Below, piece by piece: positions 52,641-62,147 of a DNA stretch of 64,000 nt. The first letter of the stretch is position 1. Every line of letters begins with the position of its first letter. The DNA lies in NCBI GenBank assembly GCA_035295125.1, contig DATGJP010000068.1:186001-250000 (forward strand), read 5' to 3'. The notes under the pieces were generated by a model, which was not told the origin of the DNA, made no database searches, and saw nothing but the letters and a program-made list of their open reading frames with translations. This DNA is from JAICMB01 sp035295125. Lineage in GTDB: Bacteria > Acidobacteriota > Terriglobia > Bryobacterales > Bryobacteraceae. Made by a program: the position numbers and the translations under genes.

Positions 52641-55600
52641 TCAGGAAGTTGTCGCGTGGACCAGTTTCTCGATTGCGGCAAGAAGTTGGTTTGCCTGGAT
52701 GGGCTTGGACACGTATCCGTCCATGCCTGCTTCAAGACAACGTTGCTCGTCCTCCCGCATCGCGTGCGCCGTTAACGCCAGAATTGGCGTTCGTGTCCCG
52801 GTACTCGACTCGTGCCGGCGGATCCATGTCGTTGCCGCAAACCCGTCCATCACCGGCATCTGCACATCCATCAGCACCAGGTCGATCCCGCCTTCCTGGA
52901 AGATTCGGATCGCCTCCTGACCATCGTTCGCCGTTACCGTATCGAGACCTGCCTTGGCGAGCAACCGGACGGCAAGGGTCCGATTCACTGCGTTATCGTC
53001 GGCAATCAGAATGCGCAGCTTGTGCGACGAACTCAGGATCTGGCGCGCCCGCGGGCTCTCTACCTCCCAGCCCGAACGTTCCGCGCCGGTTGCGCGCGCG
53101 AATGAGGCTGTGAAGCAGAACGTACTGCCCGTATCCGGCTCGCTTTCCGCCCAGATGCGCCCATGCATCATCTTGACAAGATTGGCTGAAATCGCCAGGC
53201 CAAGACCCGATCCCCCGAACCGCCGTGACACGGAGCCATCCACCTGATAGAACGCCTCGAAGATCGCTTTCAGCTTGTCGCCCGGTATGCCAATGCCGCT
53301 ATCCGAAACCCGGATCAGGCAGGTTTCCACTTCTCCCTGAGACTCTTCAGAAACCCGTTCAGCACTCACCGCCACGCTGCCGGCTGACGTGAATTTCACC
53401 GCGTTTCCGATGAGGTTAATGAGGATTTGCCGCAGTCTCCCGGCATCGCCAACTACGCGCGGCGGAAGGTCCGGGCTTAACGACAACTCCAGCCGCAAAC
53501 CCTTTTCGCCGGCTTTGAATCGCAGAGTTTTCACTGCGTCCGATACGCAATCGCGGATAGAAAATGGCTCCGCGACGAGTTCCAGCTTTCCGGCTTCTAC
53601 CTTGGAAAAATCGAGTACGTCATTCAATAGGGCCAGCAAGGATTGCGCCGAGCTTCTGGACATCTCCAGGTACTCTCGTTGTTCATCGCTCAGCGCCGTA
53701 GTGAGCGCGAGTTCGGTCATACCAAGAATGCCGTTCATGGGCGTCCGAATCTCGTGACTCATGTTGGCCAGAAACTCGCTTTTGTGCTTACTCGCCATTA
53801 GCGCGCGGCGACGCTCCTCGTCCAGCTCCCGCGTCCGCTCCTCGATGGCTTTTTCCAGGGCGAGTTTTTGAGCCAGGATGCGATTCATTCTCCAACGGAC
53901 CGCGCCCCAAACCGCCACTGCAATAGAAAGCACGAGAAGTGTTCGTAACCACCATGTTTCCCACCAGGGAGGATACACTCCGAAATGAAACTGGACCGGC
54001 GCCGATGTCCAACGGCCGCGCCGATCGAAAGCGGCCACCTCGAAGATATACTTGCCGGGCGGAAGTGAAGGATAGCGAACGCTGTGACGGCCGGCCGATG
54101 TCCAGGCATCGTCGAAATTGACCATGCGATAGCGAAACCGCACGTCACTCTCATTCCGAAACGTAAGCGCCGTGAAATCGGCCGCAAAGGAACGGTCCAT
54201 GTACGGCACGTTGCCTTCATTGTCCCGGTGCGGTTTTCCACCTAACGTAACCGCGCTCAGGACGGTTCTTGGAATGGTGAGCTTCGGCTCCTGGTCCGGC
54301 CAACGATGGTGCGCAAGGCCCCGGCTGGTGCCCAGCCATACGCTCCCATCCGAATCGGCATAGAAACCATTACTGTCGCAGTCTCCCCAAACCAGCCCCT
54401 CCGAGGTCCCGAAATGCATCCACGTGCCGTGCCGCAATACGTCGATGCCCGAATCGGTTCCCGCCCAGACGGAGCCTTGCGCATCGACACCAATGGAATA
54501 AACCTTGTTCGATGCCAGGCCGTTCGTACGGTCATAGTTTTGCGCCCGGATTCCCGCGCCGTTCCAAGCGATCCTGGATATACCTGTCGGTTCGCTATAA
54601 CTGATCCAGAACGTATTCGTGTTTTCCTCGGTAATCCCAATCACGCCATCGGAGCGGAGACCGTCCGCAGGCGTTAAACGTCTCCAATTGCCATCCTGAA
54701 AACGCAGCAATCCATAGGATGTGGGAACCCAAATCGCACCCGTCCGGTCTTCGATAGCCTGGTAGAACCGTTCCCGGTCGTCTTTCCCAGGGAGTTCCTG
54801 CTTCCGGAATCGAATCTCTCTGCCGCCGAGAGCGGTGCTCCGAAACAGCCCCGCAACCGTGCTGACCCACAAATTGTTTTCGCGATCGACGAGAACGCCA
54901 TAAACCAGGTCATTCGTTAACCCCGACTCGCTGCCATAGTTACGAATGAGCTTCCCGGCACGATCGAAGTGCGCTACGCCGCCCGGATTCATGCCGATCC
55001 AGGCATCGCCCTCCGGCGTCACGGAAACGGCCCGCACTTTGTCACCGGATAGACCGCCGGGCGCCGCAGTGTTCTTCCACGGCGACTCGTCATTCGGTCG
55101 GAAGGCGACCCCGCCATTGGTCCCGACCCAGAGGGCGCCTCCGGCACCCCTCCGGATGCCCCAGGTCGTGTCCGAAATGAGCCCCTCGGCCCGGGTCCAC
55201 GCTTCCCATTCTCCATAGCCGAGCCAACGCGCTATACCGCCGCCTTGTACAGCGACCCAAACGGAACCCTCATGGTCCACGAGGACATCAGCGGCAGCAT
55301 CGCCGCTTAATCCGCTGGCCGCCCCGATCAACTTCCAGCCTTTTGACGATGCGAGCGCTAACCCGCGGTCCGTGGGCACAGCCAACTGGCCATTGGGAAG
55401 CACCGTCAGACGTCCGGCAGGCGCGGCGGATGGCAATCCGGTGTCTCGAGATTCAAACCGGCTTTCCCCGGGACGCAGCGCAAAAAGACGCTGCGTACTG
55501 CGAACCCAAATCGTTCCCGACTTGTCCTCCACGATGCTGGCCCAGCGATCCGGTGGTAAACCGAGCCGCGCGCTGACACTCGTTACACGCCCCGACTCCA

Positions 55601-56180
55601 GGCGGCACAAATCATGGTCGCAGCCGTACCAGATTCGTCCGGTGCGGTCGCACCAGACACCATACGTGAAACCCAGCGTAATCCATTTGAAACGATACTC
55701 TCCGGACGTGTCTTTTTCGCCAAATAGAAGCCCTTGCGAAGTGCCGACATATAGCCGGTTCTGGGCATCGGCTGCCATTGTGGAGTTGCCGACGACCTCG
55801 ACACGCCCGGCCTGCGCCGCTTGAAAACGGCCGTTGCTGAAACGCGCCAGGCCTCTCCGCGTACCGACCCAAAGCGTGCCGTCGGGGGTCTCCAGCAGAC
55901 CCTGCACATCGGCGCTCGGCAGCCCGTTTTCGATTCCGAAGGCTTCGAATGAGTAGCCCTCGTAGCGGAAAAGGCCGCTCTGCGTGCCCACCCAGATGTA
56001 TCCAGCGTGATCCTGGATGATACTATTCGCCGCCAGGTTTTTCAGTCCCTGCTCCTGGCCGTAATAGCGGAACGAGTATCTTTGGGCAATCGCCGGCACC
56101 GGGCCGAGCGCTATAGCCAATAGCAGCAAGGCTCGGCTACATCGCGGCGCATTTGCCCGATTTTGTCTCACGCCCGACAC
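52641..56180 (-). CDS. Propeller hybrid sensor histidine kinase with C-terminal receiver
   Basis: A 1179-residue membrane kinase. Signal peptide (about 17-33), two-component regulator propeller repeats (35-630, e.g. GYIWVGTQSGLFRYEG, GTLWVGTRRGLARF), a Y_Y_Y domain (665-735), one membrane helix (743-762), a HisKA domain with His809 in MSHEIRTPMNG, HATPase (about 900-1030 with NLIGNAVKFT and GGSGLGLAI), and a receiver (1055-1172) with Asp1105 in LMDVQMP. The layout resembles the hybrid two-component systems that sense glycans in Bacteroidota, but without their AraC output. The start is GTG at 56180 with GGGAGGGG upstream. The adjacent regulator genes are decayed. Confidence 0.94.
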   Translation of the reverse strand: MSGVRQNRANAPRCSRALLLLAIALGPVPAIAQRYSFRYYGQEQGLKNLAANSIIQDHAGYIWVGTQSGLFRYEGYSFEAFGIENGLPSADVQGLLETPDGTLWVGTRRGLARFSNGRFQAAQAGRVEVVGNSTMAADAQNRLYVGTSQGLLFGEKDTSGEYRFKWITLGFTYGVWCDRTGRIWYGCDHDLCRLESGRVTSVSARLGLPPDRWASIVEDKSGTIWVRSTQRLFALRPGESRFESRDTGLPSAAPAGRLTVLPNGQLAVPTDRGLALASSKGWKLIGAASGLSGDAAADVLVDHEGSVWVAVQGGGIARWLGYGEWEAWTRAEGLISDTTWGIRRGAGGALWVGTNGGVAFRPNDESPWKNTAAPGGLSGDKVRAVSVTPEGDAWIGMNPGGVAHFDRAGKLIRNYGSESGLTNDLVYGVLVDRENNLWVSTVAGLFRSTALGGREIRFRKQELPGKDDRERFYQAIEDRTGAIWVPTSYGLLRFQDGNWRRLTPADGLRSDGVIGITEENTNTFWISYSEPTGISRIAWNGAGIRAQNYDRTNGLASNKVYSIGVDAQGSVWAGTDSGIDVLRHGTWMHFGTSEGLVWGDCDSNGFYADSDGSVWLGTSRGLAHHRWPDQEPKLTIPRTVLSAVTLGGKPHRDNEGNVPYMDRSFAADFTALTFRNESDVRFRYRMVNFDDAWTSAGRHSVRYPSLPPGKYIFEVAAFDRRGRWTSAPVQFHFGVYPPWWETWWLRTLLVLSIAVAVWGAVRWRMNRILAQKLALEKAIEERTRELDEERRRALMASKHKSEFLANMSHEIRTPMNGILGMTELALTTALSDEQREYLEMSRSSAQSLLALLNDVLDFSKVEAGKLELVAEPFSIRDCVSDAVKTLRFKAGEKGLRLELSLSPDLPPRVVGDAGRLRQILINLIGNAVKFTSAGSVAVSAERVSEESQGEVETCLIRVSDSGIGIPGDKLKAIFEAFYQVDGSVSRRFGGSGLGLAISANLVKMMHGRIWAESEPDTGSTFCFTASFARATGAERSGWEVESPRARQILSSSHKLRILIADDNAVNRTLAVRLLAKAGLDTVTANDGQEAIRIFQEGGIDLVLMDVQMPVMDGFAATTWIRRHESSTGTRTPILALTAHAMREDEQRCLEAGMDGYVSKPIQANQLLAAIEKLVHATTS

Positions 56181-56230
56181 ACTCGTCGCACCCCTCCCTT
56201 TTCATCTCATCGTCACTTTTTGCCTTCCCT

Positions 56231-56395
56231 TTAATTCAATTCACCGCCGTCCAGTACCCACCGGACCTCCCGTACCAGTTCGTCCGGCCTAAACGGCTTC
56301 TTCAGGAAATTCACTGTCTGCGCCAGCCAACGAACTCGCGTTGCCGGTCGATGAGCAGAGATGAGAGAAGATTCCGCTCAGAAGTAGCGCAATGA
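56231..56395 (-). pseudogene. Receiver-domain remnant (minus strand)
   Basis: The final 25 codons before TAA at 56231 read NFLKKPFRPDELVREVRWVL and then a short tail, the classic end of a response-regulator receiver. A further piece, ALLLSGIFS, precedes it in another frame, so a frameshift lies between. The match stops at about 56395, where a decayed regulator on the other strand begins. It lies 50 bases upstream of the hybrid kinase start. Confidence 0.55.
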
Positions 56396-57464
56396 AGGTC
56401 ACAGTGTTAATCGTCGACGATGAGGAAGGCATTTCACGTTGTGCTCGGACGCCTTGAGGGAAAGCGGCCTGCAAATACTCACCGCCGCTCCGCAAACGCG
56501 GCACTCGCCCTCCTGGAGGACGGACAAGTGGACGTCGTACTCACCGATCTTCAAATACCCGGCCTGAACGGTATCGAGTTGCTTCGACAAGTCCGAACGT
56601 CATTCCCCGATACCGACGTGGATTCGGCTCGGTGCGTACGACTACATCACCAAACCTTTCGCGCTGGATGAGTTAATGGAACTCATGCATCGCCTGGTGA
56701 CTCCGGGCACAACTCCAAACCCAGAAAGGCCTGGGGGACATGGTCGGTACGTCCGCCCTGATGCAGGCTCTGTACCGGCTCTTAGTGAAGGTGGCTCCGA
56801 AAACGGCACCCGGTCCTCATCACTGGCGAAAGTGGGACCGGGAAGGAACCATCGCACGAGCCGTTCACGACAACAGTCCCTGGAAGGACCCTCCTTTCGC
56901 GCCGTTCGATTGTGGCGCCTTATCCACCAACATCATTGAAAGCGAACTTTAGGGCACGTTCGCGGCGCTTTCACGGGAGCAACCCAGGATTGTCAAGGTT
57001 TACTCGCGGCGGCCGGGCAGGGGACGGTCTTCCTCGACGAAATTGGAGAACTGCCCGTTGATCGTCAGGCGAAACTGCTGCGGGGCCTGCAGGAACGTTG
57101 AGAAAGTCGCGGGTGACACGGTCATGGAATCGCGCCCGATGCCATGGCTTTGTTGGTGGCTTACGAGTGGCCTGGCAACGTCCGTGAGCTGGACAACTAC
57201 ATCCGTCGCTCGATGGCCGTTTGCGAGGATGCCTGGATTCAGCCCAGGGATCCTCCCGCGCAAGTGCGTCTCGCCGCGATCACCGCCGGCGACGCAAAGG
57301 TGAGCCAGATGGAAGACCTGGAGCGTCGCGCGATTCTCAACATGCTCGAAGCCACGGGCGGCGATCGAATCCGGGCTGCAAAGGCGCTGGGCATCGGTAA
57401 AACGACGATCTACCGAAAGCTCAAGCAGTACGGCCTGGAGAAACCGCTGGACGCTTTGAGGTAA
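56392..57464 (+). pseudogene. Decayed NtrC-type sigma-54 response regulator
   Basis: Pieces of one protein appear in order but in different frames. VTVLIVDDEEGIS (from 56392) stops at TGA 56455. DVVLTDLQIPGLNGIELLRQ is in a second frame. GAYDYITKPFALDELMELMH resumes after a deletion. Then VLITGESGTGKE (Walker A), DCGALSTNIIESEL, GTVFLDEIGELPVDRQAKLL, and AYEWPGNVRELDNYIRR. About 80 codons of the AAA+ core are missing after LRGLQER. The last 106 codons (57144-57464) stay open and end in a Fis-type HTH: GDRIRAAKALGIGKTTIYRK. The intact tail alone could make a small DNA-binding protein, but the gene as a whole is broken. Confidence 0.8.
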
Positions 57465-57508
57465 ACCCGCTCATCGGTAAGCGCTACGCTTGAGTCGAAG
57501 GAGCTCCG

Positions 57509-60500
57509 ATGAGGATCATCTTCCTGTCCGCGGCTGCTGTGCTGGCCGCGCTTCTGCCATCCGTTTACGCATCTTCGCTTCGAGTTGAACATTTGCGCTG
57601 CGAGTACCTCGATAATCCGCTTGGAATCGACGTAACCAGCCCGCGCTTGAGTTGGATCATCGAGCCGGCGTCGCCATCAGCGCGTGGCATCAAACAGACC
57701 GCTTATCGCATTCTCGTCGCTTCGAGTCCGCGGAGTCTCGAGAGTGGCGTCGGCGATCTTTGGGATTCCGGGAGGGTCGCCTCGGACCAATCGATCCAGG
57801 TTGCGTATGCCGGGAAACCGCTCAATTCCGGCGCGCACGCATTCTGGAAGGTTGAGTTATGGGATCAGGCCGGCGAGAGCTCCGGATGGAGCAAGCCGGC
57901 GTCCTGGTCGATGGGCTTGCTAAACCCTGACGACTGGAAAGCGAGATGGATCGGCTTGGACGAAACAGGTGGTTATCGGCGTCCTGGCAGTCCATATCAC
58001 AACCTCGAAGGAGCACAGTGGATCTGGTCGCCTGCCTCCGATACTACGCCCCAGGATCACTTCTTTCGTGCTTCCGTGGCGATTCCGGCAGACAGAAAGC
58101 TCGTGAAAGCAATCTGCGTAATCGGCGCGGATCATGATTTCGAGCTCTTCGTAAATGGGGTTTCGGTCGGAAGGGGTGACAACGTCCGGACTCCCGAGAT
58201 CATCGAAATCAGTGCTCAGCTCAAGGCGGGCGCCAACACGATCGGAGTGCGTGCCCGTGGCCGCCGGAACAATCCGCCGGGACTGATCGCCGCGATTCGA
58301 GCAGATTTCATTGATGGCAAGCCGCTGCTCTTCACTACGAACGCCGCGCAATGGAAGACCGCACCGTCCGCGGCGATTGCTGGTTGGGAACAGGCCGGCT
58401 TCGACGACTCTGGTTGGTCTGCCTCAAAAGAACTTGGGGCGTACGGCGCCAAGCCGTGGGGTCCCGTCGGCTTCGTCGAAGAGCGCGCCCTCGCCGCACG
58501 ACTGCTCCGCAAGGAATTCGAGTTAAAAGCCAAGCCCCGTCGCGCGATGGCCTATGTCTCGGGACTCGGTCTGTTTGAGCTATACGTAAACGGCAGCAAA
58601 ATTGGCGACGAAGTACTTTCGCCCGGGCTTACGGATTACGACAAACGGGTTCAATACATCGCGTTCGATGTCACGCAACAATTGAAGGCAGGCCGCAACG
58701 CCATCGGCTTGATGCTTGGAAACGGCCGCTATCACGGGCCCCGCGATGGTACCGCCCGCAGCTTCGGCGATCCCAAGGCCATCCTGCAACTGGAAGTCGA
58801 ATCACCTGAGGGATCCGTCAGCCGCGTCCTGACCGACGATACCTGGAAACTGACCGCTAGCGGAGCGATTCGCGGCAACAACGAATACGACGGCGAGGAA
58901 TATGACGCCCGCATGGAACTGCAGGGATGGGCCAAGGCAGGATATAACGATGTTGGATGGCAGAACGCTCTGAACGTAGCGGCCCCGGCTGGTAGGTTGG
59001 TAGCTCGGTTGGCGGAGCCCCTGCGTGTTGTCGAAACCGTGAAACCTGTCAACGTTCACCGGCTTCGTCCCGGTGTTTACATTTTTGACCTGGGCCAGAA
59101 CATGGTGGGTTGGTCACGCTTGCACGTCGCCGGACCTCGCGGAACACAGGTGATGCTGCGATACGCCGAGACACTGCAGGAAAACGGTGAGCTCTACGTC
59201 GCCAATCTTCGTTCTGCGCAGGCCACCGATCTCTACACGTTAAAGGGCGGCAGCGAGGAGACCTGGGAGCCCCGCTTCACTTATCACGGATTCCGCTATG
59301 TGGAGGTGACCGGTTATCCGGGCGAGCCGAGTGCCGGTGCTATTGAAGGCCGCGTGGTGCAGGACGCTGTGGCGCGCGTCGCCGACTTTACCTCATCGAA
59401 CGAGCTGTTGAATCATCTGCACAAGAACATTTTCTGGGGTGTCCGCAGTAATTACCGCAGCATTCCCACCGACTGCCCGCAGCGCGACGAACGACAGGGC
59501 TGGATGGGCGATCGCTCGGCCGTCAGCCGCAGTGAGTCGTACCTGTTCGACGTTGCTGCCTTCTACAACAAGTGGATGAACGATATCGAAGATGCGCAGC
59601 GCCCCGACGGCAGTATTCCCGACGTCGCGCCGACATACTGGGTGCTGTACAACAACGATGTCACCTGGCCGAGCACGTTTGTGCTGCTTCCGGGAATGCT
59701 CTACGACCAGTACGGCGACCGCCGCGCCATCGAAACTCATTATCCGGCCATGCGCAAGTGGATCGAACACATGCGGACGTATACGAAAGACGGCCTCATG
59801 CCCAAAGACCAGTATGCCGACTGGTGCGTCCCGCCCGAATCGCCAAAGCTGATCCATTCGCAGGACCCGGCTCGCCGGACCAACGGAACGCTGTTGGCCA
59901 CCGCTTATTTCTACAAGATGCTGCGGCTCATGAACCGCTATGCGACGCTCCTCGGCAAGACCGATGATGCCGCGGAATATGACGCGCTCGCGGTCTCGAT
60001 GAAAACCGCCTTCCTCGATCACTACTTCAAGGCGTCGCTTAACCAATTCGATAACGGAACGCAAACCTCCGCAATTCTCCCGCTGGCTTTCGACATGGAG
60101 CCGCAGGGGTCGCGCCAGGGCGTCCTCGATCATCTCGTGAGCAAGATCCACAATGAGAGCAACGATCATGTCGGCGTGGGGTTGATCGGGGCGCAGTGGC
60201 TCATGCGCACGCTCTCCGACAACGGGCAAGCTGATCTTGCGTACAAAATCGCGACGCAGACTACCTATCCGGGCTGGGGCTACATGATCGAGAAGGGCGC
60301 TACGACAATTTGGGAGCTCTGGAATGGCGACACTGCCGATCCTGCGATGAACTCGGGGAACCATGTCATGCAGATTGGCGACCTCGGGTTGTGGCTTTAC
60401 GAATATGTGGCCGGCATCCGGTCAGATCCGGAGCAGCCCGGATTCAAGCACATCGTGATCCGGCCATATCCGGTGGATGGGCTCACTTTCGCGAAGGCAT

Positions 60501-60742
60501 CGCATGAGTGCCCTTACGGCACCATCCGGTCGGGCTGGAAACGGGAGGGTGCGCGGTTCACGCTCGAAGTCAGCGTGCCACCGAATACAACCGCGTCGGT
60601 CTACGTGCCTCGTTTCGGCTCAACCGTCACGGAGTCCGGGCATCCCGCCAACCAGGCCAAAGGAGCGACCTTTGTCCGCGATGAGGCAGGGGCGGCTGTT
60701 TACAACGTCGAATCCGGCAGCTATTCTTTCACGGCTCAGTAG
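57509..60742 (+). CDS. Secreted GH78 alpha-L-rhamnosidase
   Basis: A 1077-residue glycoside hydrolase that releases terminal alpha-L-rhamnose from plant or microbial glycans. A signal peptide (1-21) is followed by an N-terminal beta domain beginning VEHLRCEYLDNPLGIDVTSP, further beta-sandwich domains with the typical GLGLFELYVNGSKIGDEVLS, and the (alpha/alpha)6 catalytic domain (about 640-980) bearing DCPQRDERQGWMGD with the general acid. A C-terminal beta domain ends the chain. The start follows AAGGAG in GTCGAAGGAGCTCC. It is near the propeller kinase and decayed regulator, a suggestive but unproven link. Confidence 0.94.
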   Translation: MRIIFLSAAAVLAALLPSVYASSLRVEHLRCEYLDNPLGIDVTSPRLSWIIEPASPSARGIKQTAYRILVASSPRSLESGVGDLWDSGRVASDQSIQVAYAGKPLNSGAHAFWKVELWDQAGESSGWSKPASWSMGLLNPDDWKARWIGLDETGGYRRPGSPYHNLEGAQWIWSPASDTTPQDHFFRASVAIPADRKLVKAICVIGADHDFELFVNGVSVGRGDNVRTPEIIEISAQLKAGANTIGVRARGRRNNPPGLIAAIRADFIDGKPLLFTTNAAQWKTAPSAAIAGWEQAGFDDSGWSASKELGAYGAKPWGPVGFVEERALAARLLRKEFELKAKPRRAMAYVSGLGLFELYVNGSKIGDEVLSPGLTDYDKRVQYIAFDVTQQLKAGRNAIGLMLGNGRYHGPRDGTARSFGDPKAILQLEVESPEGSVSRVLTDDTWKLTASGAIRGNNEYDGEEYDARMELQGWAKAGYNDVGWQNALNVAAPAGRLVARLAEPLRVVETVKPVNVHRLRPGVYIFDLGQNMVGWSRLHVAGPRGTQVMLRYAETLQENGELYVANLRSAQATDLYTLKGGSEETWEPRFTYHGFRYVEVTGYPGEPSAGAIEGRVVQDAVARVADFTSSNELLNHLHKNIFWGVRSNYRSIPTDCPQRDERQGWMGDRSAVSRSESYLFDVAAFYNKWMNDIEDAQRPDGSIPDVAPTYWVLYNNDVTWPSTFVLLPGMLYDQYGDRRAIETHYPAMRKWIEHMRTYTKDGLMPKDQYADWCVPPESPKLIHSQDPARRTNGTLLATAYFYKMLRLMNRYATLLGKTDDAAEYDALAVSMKTAFLDHYFKASLNQFDNGTQTSAILPLAFDMEPQGSRQGVLDHLVSKIHNESNDHVGVGLIGAQWLMRTLSDNGQADLAYKIATQTTYPGWGYMIEKGATTIWELWNGDTADPAMNSGNHVMQIGDLGLWLYEYVAGIRSDPEQPGFKHIVIRPYPVDGLTFAKASHECPYGTIRSGWKREGARFTLEVSVPPNTTASVYVPRFGSTVTESGHPANQAKGATFVRDEAGAAVYNVESGSYSFTAQ

Positions 60743-60746
60743 CGAT

Positions 60747-61760
60747 CTATTTGGCCGCAAGGAAATCGGTCAGCGTCTTGATGAACAGGTCGGGCTGATC
60801 GACAAAAGTCATGTGCCCGCTCTGCGGCACGATGAACAGTTTCGAGCCGATGATCTTGTCCGCCATGTAGCGGGCCAGCGAGGGATCGCATTCATCGTGG
60901 TCGCCCGCGGTGATCAGCGTCGGCACCTTGATCGACGTGATGCGGTCGCCGTATTCGACCGATTTCAGATTCCCGTCGATGACGAATTCGCCGTGCGAGC
61001 CCCACATCTCGCGATACAGATCCCATGACATGACACCGTTCGCGACGGGGTCGTAATTGGGATCGGGTCGTCTTTGGTAAAGGTATTGGAAATAGCCTTC
61101 GCCCCAGGCGGCGTTCATGTAGTCGGTCGGATAGCGGTTCTTCTCGAAATCTTTGCCTTTCCCAAACAAGCCATCCTTCTCGAGTTTCTGGATCTTTTCG
61201 CGAAGCTCGGCAGGCATCGCCGCAAGCTGCTTCTGAAATACCTCGTTCATCTTGGAAGTGCTGTAAAACGTGCTGCAGAGTATCAGTTTCGAGAGGTTCT
61301 GTTGGTACTTCAGCGCATATGCCTGAGCCAGGACGCCGCCGTAGGAGTGCCCCAGCAGCGTCATTTTACCGAGGTTCAGTTCTTTGCGAACCGCCTCCAC
61401 ATCCTCTACCATTGCTTCCACCGTGTACCCGGCGGGATCATCGAGTTTCTGCGATTTCCCCGAGCCGCGCTCGTCGATGAAGATCAGCCGGTTGTGGCGG
61501 GCAAGCGGAGCTATGTAGGGCAGGAAATAGTCGTGTGACGCGCCCGGCCCGCCGTGCACCAGCATTAAGGGCGGGCCCTGGCCAAACGACTGGTAATAGA
61601 TCAGAACGCCGTTGGCATCGACGTAGCCCTCGTCGATCTTGTAGGACGCCGCATGCGCCGGCACGAGGAAGGCCAGCAATGAGAGAAACGTTGATATTTT
61701 CAGGAAAGTGGAAGGGTGGGGCAGGAGGTTTCGCCCGCCCTTTGATGGCGTGGTAGGCAC
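60747..61760 (-). CDS. Exported alpha/beta hydrolase, proline iminopeptidase-like
   Basis: A 337-residue alpha/beta hydrolase. Motifs: oxyanion HGGPGASHDY (69-78), nucleophile Ser139 in LLGHSYGG, Asp in ITAGDHDECD, and His in VPQSGHMTFVD near the end. These fit prolyl iminopeptidase-type enzymes that remove N-terminal proline. The GTG start at 61760 gives a repeat-derived lead (residues 4-18) before the hydrophobic signal FLKISTFLSLLAFLVPAHA. No start codon is available nearer the signal. It follows the receiver gene by 9 bases. Confidence 0.85.
   Translation of the reverse strand: MPTTPSKGGRNLLPHPSTFLKISTFLSLLAFLVPAHAASYKIDEGYVDANGVLIYYQSFGQGPPLMLVHGGPGASHDYFLPYIAPLARHNRLIFIDERGSGKSQKLDDPAGYTVEAMVEDVEAVRKELNLGKMTLLGHSYGGVLAQAYALKYQQNLSKLILCSTFYSTSKMNEVFQKQLAAMPAELREKIQKLEKDGLFGKGKDFEKNRYPTDYMNAAWGEGYFQYLYQRRPDPNYDPVANGVMSWDLYREMWGSHGEFVIDGNLKSVEYGDRITSIKVPTLITAGDHDECDPSLARYMADKIIGSKLFIVPQSGHMTFVDQPDLFIKTLTDFLAAK
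61703..61747. repeat. REP-like element, copy D, in the hydrolase 5' coding end
   Basis: A single monomer: GGAAGGGTGGGGCAGGAGG then TTTCGCCCGCCC. It matches the left arm of the other copies with a few changes and lies in the first codons of the hydrolase gene, in a different frame from copies B and C. Confidence 0.6.
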
Positions 61761-61769
61761 CTTCCCAAC

Positions 61770-62141
61770 TTAAGACCGTGCCAACAATTCGTCAATACTC
61801 TGCGACAGCATACGCGGCAAAAACGGCTTCAGCAGAAATGCGAATCGCTTCTGAATCTCCGGCGGCAGAACCTCCGGGCAGAACGGATAGCCGCTGCACA
61901 ACAACGCGCGAACGCCGGCATCCATTTCCATGATCTTTCGAAGCAGTTCTTCGCCGGTCATGCGGGGCATGCTCATATCGGCGATGACGAGGTCGAACCT
62001 CTCAGCAGATGACTGAAAGGCTTCGAAAGCCTGTAATGAATCTGAGTAAGTAGCTACCTCGTACCCGAGCCTCTTCAGATAGGTTTCCAGCAGACGCGCC
62101 AGCGCGACTTCATCATCCACGAGAAGAACGCGCTTGGGCAT
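61770..62141 (-). CDS. Single-domain CheY-like response regulator
   Basis: A 123-residue stand-alone receiver. The acidic pocket VLLVDDE (5-11), phosphoacceptor Asp55 in VIADMSMP and the conserved Lys105 in FLLKPFL are present. There is no output domain. It lies 6 bases after the outer-membrane barrel gene and 9 bases before the hydrolase, so it is probably in their transcript. Its kinase is unknown; the propeller kinase at 52641 is an option only by proximity. Confidence 0.92.
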   Translation of the reverse strand: MPKRVLLVDDEVALARLLETYLKRLGYEVATYSDSLQAFEAFQSSAERFDLVIADMSMPRMTGEELLRKIMEMDAGVRALLCSGYPFCPEVLPPEIQKRFAFLLKPFLPRMLSQSIDELLARS

Positions 62142-62147
62142 TGGGTC

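Noticed and set aside
59393..60364. A 323-codon open frame on the minus strand
   Set aside because: Antisense to the catalytic domain of the rhamnosidase; no independent support.
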